NCBI GenBank assembly: GCA_017998475.1 | Contig: JAGODA010000023.1 | Location: forward strand, 1 to 17,503 | Reading direction: 5' to 3' | DNA: 17,503 bases | Source of the DNA: Spirochaetota bacterium | Lineage (GTDB): Bacteria; Spirochaetota; UBA4802; UBA5368 | In this document: positions 1-6,055 of the stretch, one piece after another | How the letters are laid out: each line of letters opens with the position of its first letter | Position numbering within the stretch: the first letter of the stretch is position 1 | Notes under the pieces: generated by a model | Seen by the model: only the letters and a program-made list of their open reading frames with translations | The model's database searches: none | What the model was told of the DNA's origin: nothing | Made by a program: the position numbers and the translations under genes

Positions 1-355
1 ATTTATCGGAGGCGCCGTTAAGGGCATGCGCTCCCCATACTTTCGAAGGCTTGTAGGCGAATGACGTTCCGTCGAACCATCCCCACTCTATGAGTCCCCA
101 GACGGTCACGAAACCGGGGCCGAACATGTATATCCCGGTGCGTATATAGGGCCACTTGGCCTCGTCGAAGGTGTACGTGTCGTACAGATTTACGGGGAGC
201 CTCACCGTGGGGGTCTCCGCTTTCGGAACGGCAGGTGGTACGGATTGTTCCAGGTTTTCGGTCGGCGCGGGATTTTCCACGGGCGCTTCCTGCGCGACGA
301 GTGCAAGGTTGAAGCTGATCAGAAAAATCAGTGCGAACGTCGGAATCCTTTTCAT
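1..355 (-). CDS. Secreted protein, N-terminal part (cut by window edge)
   Basis: The first 118 codons of a minus-strand gene whose 3' part lies outside the window. The start is the ATG at 355. A typical signal peptide follows: a basic MKR end, a hydrophobic stretch to about residue 20, and probable cleavage before QEAP. Next comes a Pro/Glu/Thr-rich linker of about 30 residues, then an aromatic-rich segment containing YIRTGIYMFGPG and WGLIEWGWFDG, ending at NGASDK. The order of aromatic residues followed by GxxDK is reminiscent of DUF2279-type envelope proteins, where a DKxGH motif would come next. That resemblance is inference, because the decisive part is missing. There is no strong ribosome binding site before the ATG, but a promoter-like TTGACA box lies upstream. 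Confidence 0.7.
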   Translation of the reverse strand, partial: MKRIPTFALIFLISFNLALVAQEAPVENPAPTENLEQSVPPAVPKAETPTVRLPVNLYDTYTFDEAKWPYIRTGIYMFGPGFVTVWGLIEWGWFDGTSFAYKPSKVWGAHALNGASDK

Positions 356-419
356 GTGCAGTACGCTTTTCGTTCGGGAATCTCCGGATGCGGGGTGCCG
401 TACCGGGCAATAAGGCGTT

Positions 420-448
420 ATGAAAGATGAAGGGCTTTGAAATGTCAA
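420..448 (-). promoter_or_regulatory. Sigma70-like promoter for the left-edge secreted gene
   Basis: On the minus strand a perfect -35 box TTGACA (448-443) is followed by a 17-nt spacer and TTTCAT (425-420, 4 of 6 to TATAAT). Transcription would start near 413, giving a leader of about 58 nt before the ATG at 355. It lies just beyond the 3' end of tadA, so the secreted gene may have its own promoter. Confidence 0.45.
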
Positions 449-452
449 GGCG

Positions 453-496
453 TTGACGGATTTCCGGGAAAATTTATCTATCCGTAAAGCCGTCAA
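453..496. terminator. Imperfect 15-bp inverted repeat at the tadA 3' end
   Basis: Positions 453-467 and 482-496 are inverted repeats that match at 13 of 15 positions (7 + 3 + 3 pairs, split by two mismatches) around a 14-nt loop. The repeat covers the tadA stop codon. In the direction of tadA transcription no T-run follows, so it is not a canonical intrinsic terminator. It may stabilise the 3' end or act as a weak terminator ahead of the next promoter. Confidence 0.35.
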
Positions 497-963
497 TCTG
501 CCGTTTTTTTCGCGCTTCGCAGATCTTTGAAAAACGAGGAAAGGAGTTCCGCGGCCTCGTCGCGCAGAAGGCCGAAGCTGATCTCCGGGGTGTGGTTGAG
601 GCGCCGGTCGCCGCATACGGAGAAAACCGTGCCGCATGCTCCGTACTTAACGTCCTCGGCGGCGATTACGAGGCGAGCGATGCGCGCGTGTACGATGGCG
701 CCGGCGCACATCACGCAGGGCTCCTTGGTCACATACAGGGTGCATCCGTTGAGGCGTTCGTTCGCGAGCAGCCGCGCGGCCTCTTCGATGACGATCATCT
801 CCGCGTGCAGCAGGGGATTGTTCAGGGAGCGGTTCCTGTTATGGGCGCTGGCCAGCACCGTCCCGTCGCGGGTTATCACCGCGCCGACCGGAACCTCGCC
901 CTTATCGAACGCCCTGCGCGCTTCCTCGAGCGCGACACGCATGAACGGGGATTCATCATGCAT
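493..963 (-). CDS. tadA: tRNA-specific adenosine deaminase TadA
   Basis: A 156-residue cytidine/deoxycytidylate-deaminase-fold protein of the usual TadA length. The zinc site is visible: HAE at residues 53-55 (H53 zinc ligand, E55 proton shuttle) and PCVMCAGA at 82-89 (C83 and C86 zinc ligands). GEVPVGAVI at 22-30 and the N-R-N motif near 42-44 are also typical of TadA. The enzyme converts A34 to inosine in tRNA-Arg(ACG), which lets one tRNA read CGU, CGC and CGA. The ATG at 963 has AGGGAG about 13 nt upstream. Its canonical substrate gene, tRNA-Arg(ACG), lies about 100 bp upstream on the same strand but is separated by a terminator. The motif before the catalytic Pro-Cys is TKEPC where TLEPC is more common, a conservative oddity. 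Confidence 0.96.
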   Translation of the reverse strand: MHDESPFMRVALEEARRAFDKGEVPVGAVITRDGTVLASAHNRNRSLNNPLLHAEMIVIEEAARLLANERLNGCTLYVTKEPCVMCAGAIVHARIARLVIAAEDVKYGACGTVFSVCGDRRLNHTPEISFGLLRDEAAELLSSFFKDLRSAKKTAD

Positions 964-1018
964 CTGTTTCGGGCTCTCCCTGTGTAGGCTCTATAATCGC
1001 CGTCGCGCGGCGACCGCG

Positions 1019-1050
1019 AAAAAAGAAAAGGCGAGAATCCTTCCCGCCTT
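1019..1050 (-). terminator. Intrinsic terminator of tRNA-Arg(ACG)
   Basis: On the minus strand a 9-bp stem (1050-1042 with 1036-1028, one G-U pair, 5-nt loop) is followed by a T-rich tract (1027-1019) broken by a single C. It starts about 13 nt after the tRNA 3' end and precedes tadA, so the tRNA and tadA are probably separate transcripts. Confidence 0.85.
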
Positions 1051-1062
1051 TCCGACAGCATG

Positions 1063-1136
1063 CGCGTCTAAGAGGATTCGAACCTCTGACCTACGGATTC
1101 GTAGTCCGGCGCTCTATCCAGCTGAGCTATAGACGC
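1063..1136 (-). tRNA. tRNA-Arg, anticodon ACG
   Basis: The cloverleaf reads directly. The acceptor GCGTCTA (1136-1130) pairs with TAGACGC (1070-1064) and the discriminator is G1063. The D-arm contains GCTCAGCTGGATAGAGC. The anticodon loop CTACGAA has anticodon ACG at 1102-1100. The T-arm is AGAGG-TTCGAAT-CCTCT. The first anticodon-stem pair (27-43) is a C-U mismatch. CCA is not encoded, so a CCA-adding enzyme is needed. A34 is the substrate of TadA, encoded just downstream. A TAAAAT box lies about 14 nt upstream, but no convincing -35 accompanies it. Confidence 0.97.
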
Positions 1137-1153
1137 ATTGTGTGGTGCGTATT

Positions 1154-1723
1154 TTACAGTTCCACGAGTCGAATATATTTTTCCAGCCAGGGCATTTCAA
1201 GCCTTTTTTCACCGATGAGATGATAAACGGCCCAGGCGCATACGGAAAAATACGCAAGGTGAACCAGATACACCGAGAGCGCCAGAGTGAAACGAACGGG
1301 GCGCCATCCGCGAGGTACGAGAATGAAATAGAGAAAGAAAAGCCCAAGCGCTGTTCCGAGGAAAAATACCGCGAGGACTAATCCCCGCCGCCCGTTCTCC
1401 TGGCAGAGCGCGTCATCCGGCTTGAGATAAAGAGGCGCAAGCCAGCCGATGAACGGAATATATGCCGCAGCGGCGAAGTATTTATTGTACATTGGCCGGT
1501 AGATTTCTTCCCGGTAGCGCTCCAGGGCGGCGCGGATTTCCGGCCAGTGCCGGCGGATGTCGCGGAGGTAAAGCGCCGCCGCTACCGCCCTTCCCCGCGC
1601 GAATAACAGCCATTCTTTCGTTTGGGGCCAGTTTTCCCGAAAGTCCCTCATGTAGCGCAGTGCGGCAAGCGCCTTTTCTTTCAGCACGGGGAGTCGATCT
1701 TTGACGGCGTGTGCAAACTTCAC
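1154..1723 (-). CDS. Small membrane protein (Tic20/DUF4870-like topology) starting just after tRNA-Ser(GCU)
   Basis: 189 residues from a GTG start at 1723. I chose it over the ATG at 1792, which would lie inside the tRNA-Ser gene, because AAAGGA (1737-1732) stands 8 nt upstream. The N-terminal 75 residues are charged and helical and carry a 22-residue duplication (about 18-39 and 46-67, 10 identities), each copy with a Y-[ML]-R-D-x-R-x-x-W-P core. Three hydrophobic segments follow (about 83-100, 114-136, 145-170). AYIPFIGWLAPLYL before the first loop, plus a Gln-Glu-Asn-Gly-Arg-Arg-Gly loop, recalls Tic20/DUF4870-type proteins. The function is unknown. The tRNA 3' end and the Shine-Dalgarno sequence are adjacent, so expression probably depends on read-through from the tRNA-Ser transcript. 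Confidence 0.75.
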   Translation of the reverse strand: MKFAHAVKDRLPVLKEKALAALRYMRDFRENWPQTKEWLLFARGRAVAAALYLRDIRRHWPEIRAALERYREEIYRPMYNKYFAAAAYIPFIGWLAPLYLKPDDALCQENGRRGLVLAVFFLGTALGLFFLYFILVPRGWRPVRFTLALSVYLVHLAYFSVCAWAVYHLIGEKRLEMPWLEKYIRLVEL

Positions 1724-1737
1724 TGCGTGTATCCTTT

Positions 1738-1824
1738 CGGAGAGAGAGGGATTCGAACCCTCGGTACCGTAATTGGTACAACGGTTTAGCAAACCGTCCC
1801 CTTCGGCCTCTCGGGCATCTCTCC
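1738..1824 (-). tRNA. tRNA-Ser, anticodon GCU
   Basis: An 87-nt class II tRNA with a long variable arm. The acceptor GGAGAGA (1824-1818) pairs with TCTCTCC (1745-1739) and the discriminator is G1738. The anticodon stem-loop ACGGTTTGCTAAACCGT places GCT at 1790-1788. The variable arm contains the pair GGTACC/GGTACC-like sequence, and the T-arm is GAGGG-TTCGAAT-CCCTC. No CCA is encoded. It follows tRNA-Ser(UGA) after 29 nt with no visible promoter between them, so the two are probably co-transcribed. The Shine-Dalgarno of the downstream membrane-protein gene begins immediately after the discriminator. Confidence 0.97.
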
Positions 1825-1853
1825 AGTGTCGTGGTTAACCGTTTTGGTGATTT

Positions 1854-1937
1854 CGGAGGGTGAGGGATTCGAACCCCCGGAGCTTGTCACTCAACGGTTT
1901 TCAAGACCGCCTCTATAGACCACTCAGACAACCCTCC
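1854..1937 (-). tRNA. tRNA-Ser, anticodon UGA
   Basis: An 84-nt class II tRNA. The acceptor GGAGGGT (1937-1931) pairs with ACCCTCC (1861-1855) and the discriminator is G1854. The anticodon stem-loop GGTCTTGAAAACC places TGA at 1903-1901. There is a long variable arm and a T-arm GGGGG-TTCGAAT-CCCTC with one G-U pair. CCA is not encoded. It decodes UCN codons. It is the first gene of the tRNA-Ser(UGA)-tRNA-Ser(GCU)-membrane-protein unit. Confidence 0.96.
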
Positions 1938-1944
1938 ACGCGTA

Positions 1945-1972
1945 ACTCTATGGAGGGTGCCCGATCTGTCAA
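1945..1972 (-). promoter_or_regulatory. Promoter of the tRNA-Ser operon
   Basis: A perfect TTGACA (1972-1967), a 16-nt spacer and TAGAGT (1950-1945, 4 of 6) lie on the minus strand. Only 7 nt separate the -10 box from the mature 5' end at 1937, so transcription would start at or next to the first base of the tRNA. Confidence 0.65.
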
Positions 1973-2019
1973 ACAAAAATTTCAGCGCTACTCCCCGGCC
2001 GGGCGCGAAGGGCCGGATT

Positions 2020-2877
2020 TCAGTTCACTATCTCGGTCCCGATCCCGGCATCGGTGAATATCTCGAGGAGCACGGCGTGCTCGACCCTTCCATCGATGAT
2101 GTGGGTCTTGTTGACGCCACGCAGGGCATCGAGACAGCAGTTGACCTTGGGGATCATGCCGCCGCTTATCTCGCCGGCCGAGATCAGGCCGGGGATCTCG
2201 GAAGCGGTGAGCGTCGATGCGAGCGTCCCGCCGATCTTAACTCCCTCGATATCGGTGAGGAGGATGAGTTTCTCGGCGCCGAGCGCCTCGGCTATGGCGC
2301 CGGCCGCCGTATCGGCGTTGATGTTATATGTAAGGCCTTCTTCGTCGTAGCCGATGGGCGCGATGACCGGGATGAATTTCTCGCGATCGAGCGTCTCGAT
2401 CACCTTCGGATTGACCCGGCTGACGGATCCGACCAGACCTATGTCGAGCCTCTCGCCTTTTTCCTCGTGAAAGAGCTTGTGCGCGACGATAAGCCCTCCG
2501 TCCTTGCCGGAGAGCCCCACTGCGCGCCCACCCACCATGTTGATGTTGTGGACGATTTCCTTGTTGACCTTGCCGACCAGCACCATTTCGACGATGTCCA
2601 TGGTTTCGCTGTCGGTTACGCGCATGCCCGCCACGAACTCGCTCTTCTTCCCCACCTGTTTTAAAAGCTCGCCTATCTGCGGTCCCCCTCCGTGGACGAT
2701 GACCGGGTTGATGCCGACCAGCTTGAGGAGAACCATGTCGGTGGCGAAGGACTTTTTAAGCCGCCCGTCTTCCATCGCGTGGCCGCCGTATTTAATCACG
2801 ATCGTTTTACCGTAGAATTCTCTTATATAAGGGAACGACTCGATGAGCGTGCTCACTTTTTCGATGTAACGCTGCAT
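2020..2877 (-). CDS. argB: Acetylglutamate kinase
   Basis: 285 residues, an amino-acid-kinase-family enzyme that phosphorylates N-acetyl-L-glutamate with ATP, the second step of arginine synthesis. Visible signatures are the N-terminal IVIKYGGHAM (26-35), VIVHGGGPQI (59-68), NINADTAAGAIAEAL in the ATP-binding half, LLTDIEGV, ISGGMIPKV and a C-terminal GTEIVN. A helix of about 22 residues precedes the kinase core. In this family such an N-terminal extension goes with hexameric, arginine-inhibited enzymes, so feedback control by arginine is a reasonable inference. AAGGAG stands about 10 nt before the ATG at 2877. The gene follows the UAP-family pyrophosphorylase after 23 nt, an unusual partner, and no other arginine gene is in the window. 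No clear ArgR operator or T-tailed terminator was seen. Confidence 0.97.
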   Translation of the reverse strand: MQRYIEKVSTLIESFPYIREFYGKTIVIKYGGHAMEDGRLKKSFATDMVLLKLVGINPVIVHGGGPQIGELLKQVGKKSEFVAGMRVTDSETMDIVEMVLVGKVNKEIVHNINMVGGRAVGLSGKDGGLIVAHKLFHEEKGERLDIGLVGSVSRVNPKVIETLDREKFIPVIAPIGYDEEGLTYNINADTAAGAIAEALGAEKLILLTDIEGVKIGGTLASTLTASEIPGLISAGEISGGMIPKVNCCLDALRGVNKTHIIDGRVEHAVLLEIFTDAGIGTEIVN

Positions 2878-2900
2878 GGTACGGGTTCTCCTTGGTGGTG

Positions 2901-4283
2901 TTATTCCAGATAAACGAGTTCTTTATCGGGTACAGATGTGGAAGCGGGCAGGTCGCCGGGTTCGAGCGCGAGAAGCGGCGAAATCTCGATTGTCCGGACA
3001 GAGGCCGGGACTGCGATGCCGCGCTCCCTGAGCCAGGACCGCGCGAGCGCGTCCATAAGCCCGCGGGCCGACTCCACGGAATCGACGCCGGAGGGATTTT
3101 TAATAGGGGCGAATTCCTCTTCCCGCCGGGTCTCGAGTACGATGTTTTTCTCGGTGAGCGGCAACGCGTCGAAGACGAACTTTTCGAATTTATACCCATC
3201 GATTTCGGTTGTGCCGTTCCCGGTATAAGCACCTATTTTCTTCCTGGCGACATGGAAGGGGAGCGAAAGGGCGGAACCGCCGGTTATGCTTTCGAGAAAG
3301 CCGACGCCGAAAAGATGGATCGCGATGCTGCCCATGCAGAAGCGAAGCGCGCCGCGAGCGTCCCTCTGGTTTTGCAGGTCCTCGGGCAGGTCGGAGTATT
3401 CCACCACTCCGATGGCGCCGTTGTCGAAGCGGGCGAAAACGCCGATCTTTTCCCCCGGATACGCCTTCATGAGGCCTTTGCTCGAGATGTCGGCGCCTCG
3501 AAGCGAGTGGAAGCCGATGAACACCGGATCGATGATGGATACCAGGGGATTGTCCACCTGGAAGTACGAAATGATCTCGATGCCGCGCTCGCGCATGGCG
3601 CGAAGCACGCCCGAATCGGCCAGGGCGCCGAGGCTTCCGCCGTGGCCGTCGGGATTTTTGAAAAGAGATGACGGTGTCTCGAGGATGAGCTTCCCTTCCG
3701 TGTCGAGCGAAGGGATCATTCCCTGGGGGAAAACGTACACGTCCGAGGTATCGAGGCCGAAGCGGGAGTTCTCCGAGAGATAACTCACGGTATCCTCGTG
3801 ATTGGCGTGCGAGGTCATTATGAGCCAGGGTATGCGCACGCCGTATTTCTCCGAGCTCTTCAGGATTTTTTCGGCGTGGATCTGGAAAAGGGATTTTCCG
3901 GATACGGGGCCCGCCCTGAACAGGCCCTTGGGTCCGTCGAAGCCCAGGCGGGAGCCCTGCCCGCCGGCAACGACGAAGGCGGCGACGGCACCCTTGCGTA
4001 TGACGGCAATTCCCGCCTCCCGCGCTTCCATGAAGCTCCGCCTGCCTTCCTCATCGATGGGCAGGGGGATGTAGGGGGCCGGCTCGAAACCCATGGTGGG
4101 CGGTGCGCTCTGCCTGGCCTGCCGGTACAGGCGGTCGAGGAGCGCGAAATCGATTGCCCCGGCGTCGTCGAGGAGCCGTCCTCTCTCGTCGTCCGAGAGG
4201 GTGTCCCAGAAGGCGAATATATGTCCCTGTCCGTGGTCGTACACACGCTGAATAACGTCATTGCGGCCCGGGAATGAAATCAT
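2901..4283 (-). CDS. UDP-N-acetylglucosamine pyrophosphorylase-like (UAP/UDPGP family)
   Basis: 460 residues, a UDPGP-superfamily nucleotidyltransferase that joins UTP and a sugar-1-phosphate into a UDP-sugar plus pyrophosphate. The nucleotide-binding loop VVAGGQGSRLGFDGPKG spans 104-120. PDGHGG at 211-216, YFQVDNPLV at 240-248 and the C-terminal EEEFAPIKNPSGVDS block follow in the order seen in UAP/AGX proteins, as does the F-E-K-F-V-F-D-A-L stretch. This favours N-acetylhexosamine-1-phosphate over glucose-1-phosphate as substrate, but the sequence alone does not prove it. Most bacteria use GlmU for this step, so the protein may be an additional or alternative route. The ATG at 4283 has GAGGT about 8 nt upstream. 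It is the first gene of an apparent operon with argB and is divergent from the glycerate kinase gene. Confidence 0.88.
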   Translation of the reverse strand: MISFPGRNDVIQRVYDHGQGHIFAFWDTLSDDERGRLLDDAGAIDFALLDRLYRQARQSAPPTMGFEPAPYIPLPIDEEGRRSFMEAREAGIAVIRKGAVAAFVVAGGQGSRLGFDGPKGLFRAGPVSGKSLFQIHAEKILKSSEKYGVRIPWLIMTSHANHEDTVSYLSENSRFGLDTSDVYVFPQGMIPSLDTEGKLILETPSSLFKNPDGHGGSLGALADSGVLRAMRERGIEIISYFQVDNPLVSIIDPVFIGFHSLRGADISSKGLMKAYPGEKIGVFARFDNGAIGVVEYSDLPEDLQNQRDARGALRFCMGSIAIHLFGVGFLESITGGSALSLPFHVARKKIGAYTGNGTTEIDGYKFEKFVFDALPLTEKNIVLETRREEEFAPIKNPSGVDSVESARGLMDALARSWLRERGIAVPASVRTIEISPLLALEPGDLPASTSVPDKELVYLE

Positions 4284-4381
4284 CGACTGACCTCGCGCGA
4301 TTGTGTTGATGGCCTACTCGGCGTCATTTTCGGCGGGATGTCAAATAAGTTTTGGCGGCGCGGGGCGAGAGGTATAAGGGC

Positions 4382-4410
4382 TTGCAAAAGATTTGGTGTG
4401 CTGGTATAAG
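4382..4410 (+). promoter_or_regulatory. Sigma70-like promoter of the glycerate kinase gene
   Basis: TTGCAA (4382-4387), a 17-nt spacer and TATAAG (4405-4410) give a near-consensus promoter. Transcription would start near 4417, leaving a leader of about 29 nt that carries GGGAG (4434-4438), 7 nt before the ATG. Confidence 0.75.
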
Positions 4411-4445
4411 CGGGTTGTGGAAATACGGTCTTTGGGAGTGTCATA

Positions 4446-5795
4446 ATGGGTTCGGTGAGGGACGATATTCGGGAGATATATACCGACGCGATAGAGGCGG
4501 TCAATCCGCGCGGGGCGGTACTCGAACACCTGCGGCTCCACGAGGGGAGGCTCATGGTCCGCCACCGTGGGAAGACGGTCCGCGAACTCGACCTCTCGCG
4601 TTTCGGCCGGATCTTCGTGCTGGGGGCAGGCAAGGCGACCGCTCTTATGGCCCGGGCGGTTGAAGACCTGCTGGGGGATCGAATTACCGCCGGCTGTATT
4701 TCGGTGAAATACGGGTATACCGCGCCGCTCGATCGAATCGAGACGATTGAGGCAGCCCACCCCGTTCCGGACGAGGAGGGCAGGCGCGCCGCCGAGCGGA
4801 TACTGAATATCGCATCGGAGGCCGGCGCCGGCGATCTTATCATCAGCCTCATCTCGGGCGGTGGGTCGGCCCTGCTTCCTCTTCCGGCACCGCCGGTCAC
4901 GCTGGAGGAGAAGCGCATGGCGACCAGTCTGCTCCTAAAGAGCGGGGCGTCCATTCACGAGATGAACGCGGTGCGGAAGCACCTGTCACTCATCAAGGGG
5001 GGTAACCTGGCCCGCGCCGCGCATCCCGCGACCGTCGTCAACCTCATGATATCCGACGTGGTGGGGGACGATCCCGATGTGATCGCCTCGGGGCCGCTTG
5101 TGCCCGACGCCTCCACTTTCGCGGACGCGCTTTCCATCCTCGAACGGTACGGTATCGCCGATTCGGTTCCGGTGTCCGTGATCCGCCGCATCCGCGACGG
5201 GGCGGGCGGGCTGGTACCTGAAAACCCGAAGTCCGACGAGGAGTGCTTTGCGGGCGGGGCGGGGATTATCATCGCGTCCAACATCCTGGCGCTGGAGGCG
5301 GCGCGCTCGAGGGCGGAAGCGCTCGGCTATGTCCCGGTGGTCCTCTCTTCTCTCATCGAGGGGGATACGCGTCAGGCGGCGCTGTTCCACGCGGCGATAG
5401 CCCGCGAAGCCCTCGCTTCGGGCCACCCGGCGCCTCCCCCGATGTGCGTCATCAGCGGCGGAGAGACGACCGTGGAGGTGCGGGGAAAGGGGCTCGGCGG
5501 GCGGAATATGGAGTTCGCCCTCCAGTCGGCGCTTCTGCTCGCCGGAACAAGGGGCATTTGCGCGGCAAGCGTGGGCACCGACGGTACCGACGGACCGACC
5601 GACGCGGCTGGCGCTTTCGCCGATGGCACGACGGTGGCGCGCGCCGAGGCCGCCGGCATGTCCGCGGCGGAGTTCGCGGCCGAGAACGACTCGTACACTT
5701 TTTTCAGGAAGCTCGGGGACCTCATCGTCACCGGTCCGACGAACACGAACGTGATGGACGTCCGGATTGTGGTGGTGAGGGAAGAGGTGGAGTGA
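4446..5795 (+). CDS. gckA: Glycerate 2-kinase (DUF4147 + MOFRL)
   Basis: 449 residues, the usual length of the GckA/TtuD family. It phosphorylates D-glycerate to 2-phosphoglycerate with ATP and feeds lower glycolysis, for example from serine or glyoxylate breakdown. The N-terminal DUF4147 domain has VLGAGKAT (58-65), HPVPDEEG (105-112) and ISGGGSALLPLPAPP (136-150), then AVRKHLS...KGGNLA. The C-terminal MOFRL domain shows GGETTVEVRGKGLGGRN, then ASVGTDGTDGPTDAAGA and a final LIVTGPTNTNVMD, all characteristic. There is no signal peptide, so it is cytosolic. It has its own promoter and a GGGAG ribosome site 7 nt before the ATG. It appears to be a single-gene transcript with no related pathway gene next to it, and I see no clear terminator after the stop. 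Confidence 0.95.
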   Translation: MGSVRDDIREIYTDAIEAVNPRGAVLEHLRLHEGRLMVRHRGKTVRELDLSRFGRIFVLGAGKATALMARAVEDLLGDRITAGCISVKYGYTAPLDRIETIEAAHPVPDEEGRRAAERILNIASEAGAGDLIISLISGGGSALLPLPAPPVTLEEKRMATSLLLKSGASIHEMNAVRKHLSLIKGGNLARAAHPATVVNLMISDVVGDDPDVIASGPLVPDASTFADALSILERYGIADSVPVSVIRRIRDGAGGLVPENPKSDEECFAGGAGIIIASNILALEAARSRAEALGYVPVVLSSLIEGDTRQAALFHAAIAREALASGHPAPPPMCVISGGETTVEVRGKGLGGRNMEFALQSALLLAGTRGICAASVGTDGTDGPTDAAGAFADGTTVARAEAAGMSAAEFAAENDSYTFFRKLGDLIVTGPTNTNVMDVRIVVVREEVE

Positions 5796-5846
5796 ATACT
5801 TTGACGGGGGCGCAATACACGACATAATACGGGTATCGGGGTCCGG

Positions 5847-5920
5847 AAGAAAAAAGAAAATTTTAAAAAAAAAAGTTGCTTATAATCAAATTGTCTACTA
5901 CTCTATGCATTGCTTGTAAT
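5847..5920 (+). promoter_or_regulatory. A-tract and candidate promoters for the 6056 gene
   Basis: A very A-rich tract (5847-5875) resembling an UP element precedes two candidates. One is TTGTCT (5891-5896), an 18-nt spacer and TGTAAT (5915-5920). The other is a perfect TATAAT (5881-5886) with no recognisable -35 box. The start of transcription would be near 5927 or 5893, giving a 5' leader of roughly 130-160 nt. The composition contrasts sharply with the GC-rich surroundings. Confidence 0.55.
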
Positions 5921-5921
5921 A

Positions 5922-6018
5922 GGCGGCTGTCCGCCGTTACCTCGGTGTGCCGACGGAACGGCGGTTGAAATCGGGGGACCGCCGCAGGCGAAAAGGCGGC
6001 GCGGGCATGGACGCCCGT
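5922..6018 (+). promoter_or_regulatory. GC-rich structured leader of the 6056 gene
   Basis: Five alternating complementary blocks occur: GGCGG at 5922-5926, CCGCC at 5931-5935, GGCGG at 5960-5964, CCGCC at 5979-5983 and GGCGG at 5995-5999. Each CCGCC can pair with the block before or after it. The second and third blocks extend to a perfect 8-bp pair (CCGCCGTT with AACGGCGG). A further hairpin at 6001-6018 (6 pairs including one G-U, 6-nt loop) stands before the ribosome site AAAGGAG. I do not recognise it as a known riboswitch. A folding leader RNA is supported; a switching function is inference. Confidence 0.5.
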
Positions 6019-6055
6019 GGAATCATGAATACAGCAGATCAAAAGGAGTGATGCT

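Noticed and set aside
990..995. TATAGA on the minus strand before tadA as a -10 box
   Set aside because: No fitting -35 box, and it sits in a GC-rich dyad; too weak to list.
1738..1937. The two tRNA-Ser genes as an integration site
   Set aside because: No integrase, no direct repeat of the tRNA 3' end and no change of base composition nearby.
1990..2019. Hairpin after the argB stop as a terminator
   Set aside because: A CCGGCC/GGCCGG stem exists, but the nearest T-run is about 17 nt further on, so it does not have the canonical form.
1957..2664. Long plus-strand reading frame of 235 codons
   Set aside because: It lies opposite argB, whose motifs are unmistakable; its protein is acidic-rich without any recognisable pattern. 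It is a GC-rich antisense shadow.
2892..3671. Plus-strand frame of 259 codons opposite the pyrophosphorylase gene
   Set aside because: Antisense to a gene with clear UDPGP-family motifs and with no ribosome site of its own.
4316..4344. TTGACA upstream of the pyrophosphorylase gene on the minus strand
   Set aside because: The -35 box is perfect, but no sequence resembling TATAAT lies at 16-18 nt, so I did not list it as a promoter.
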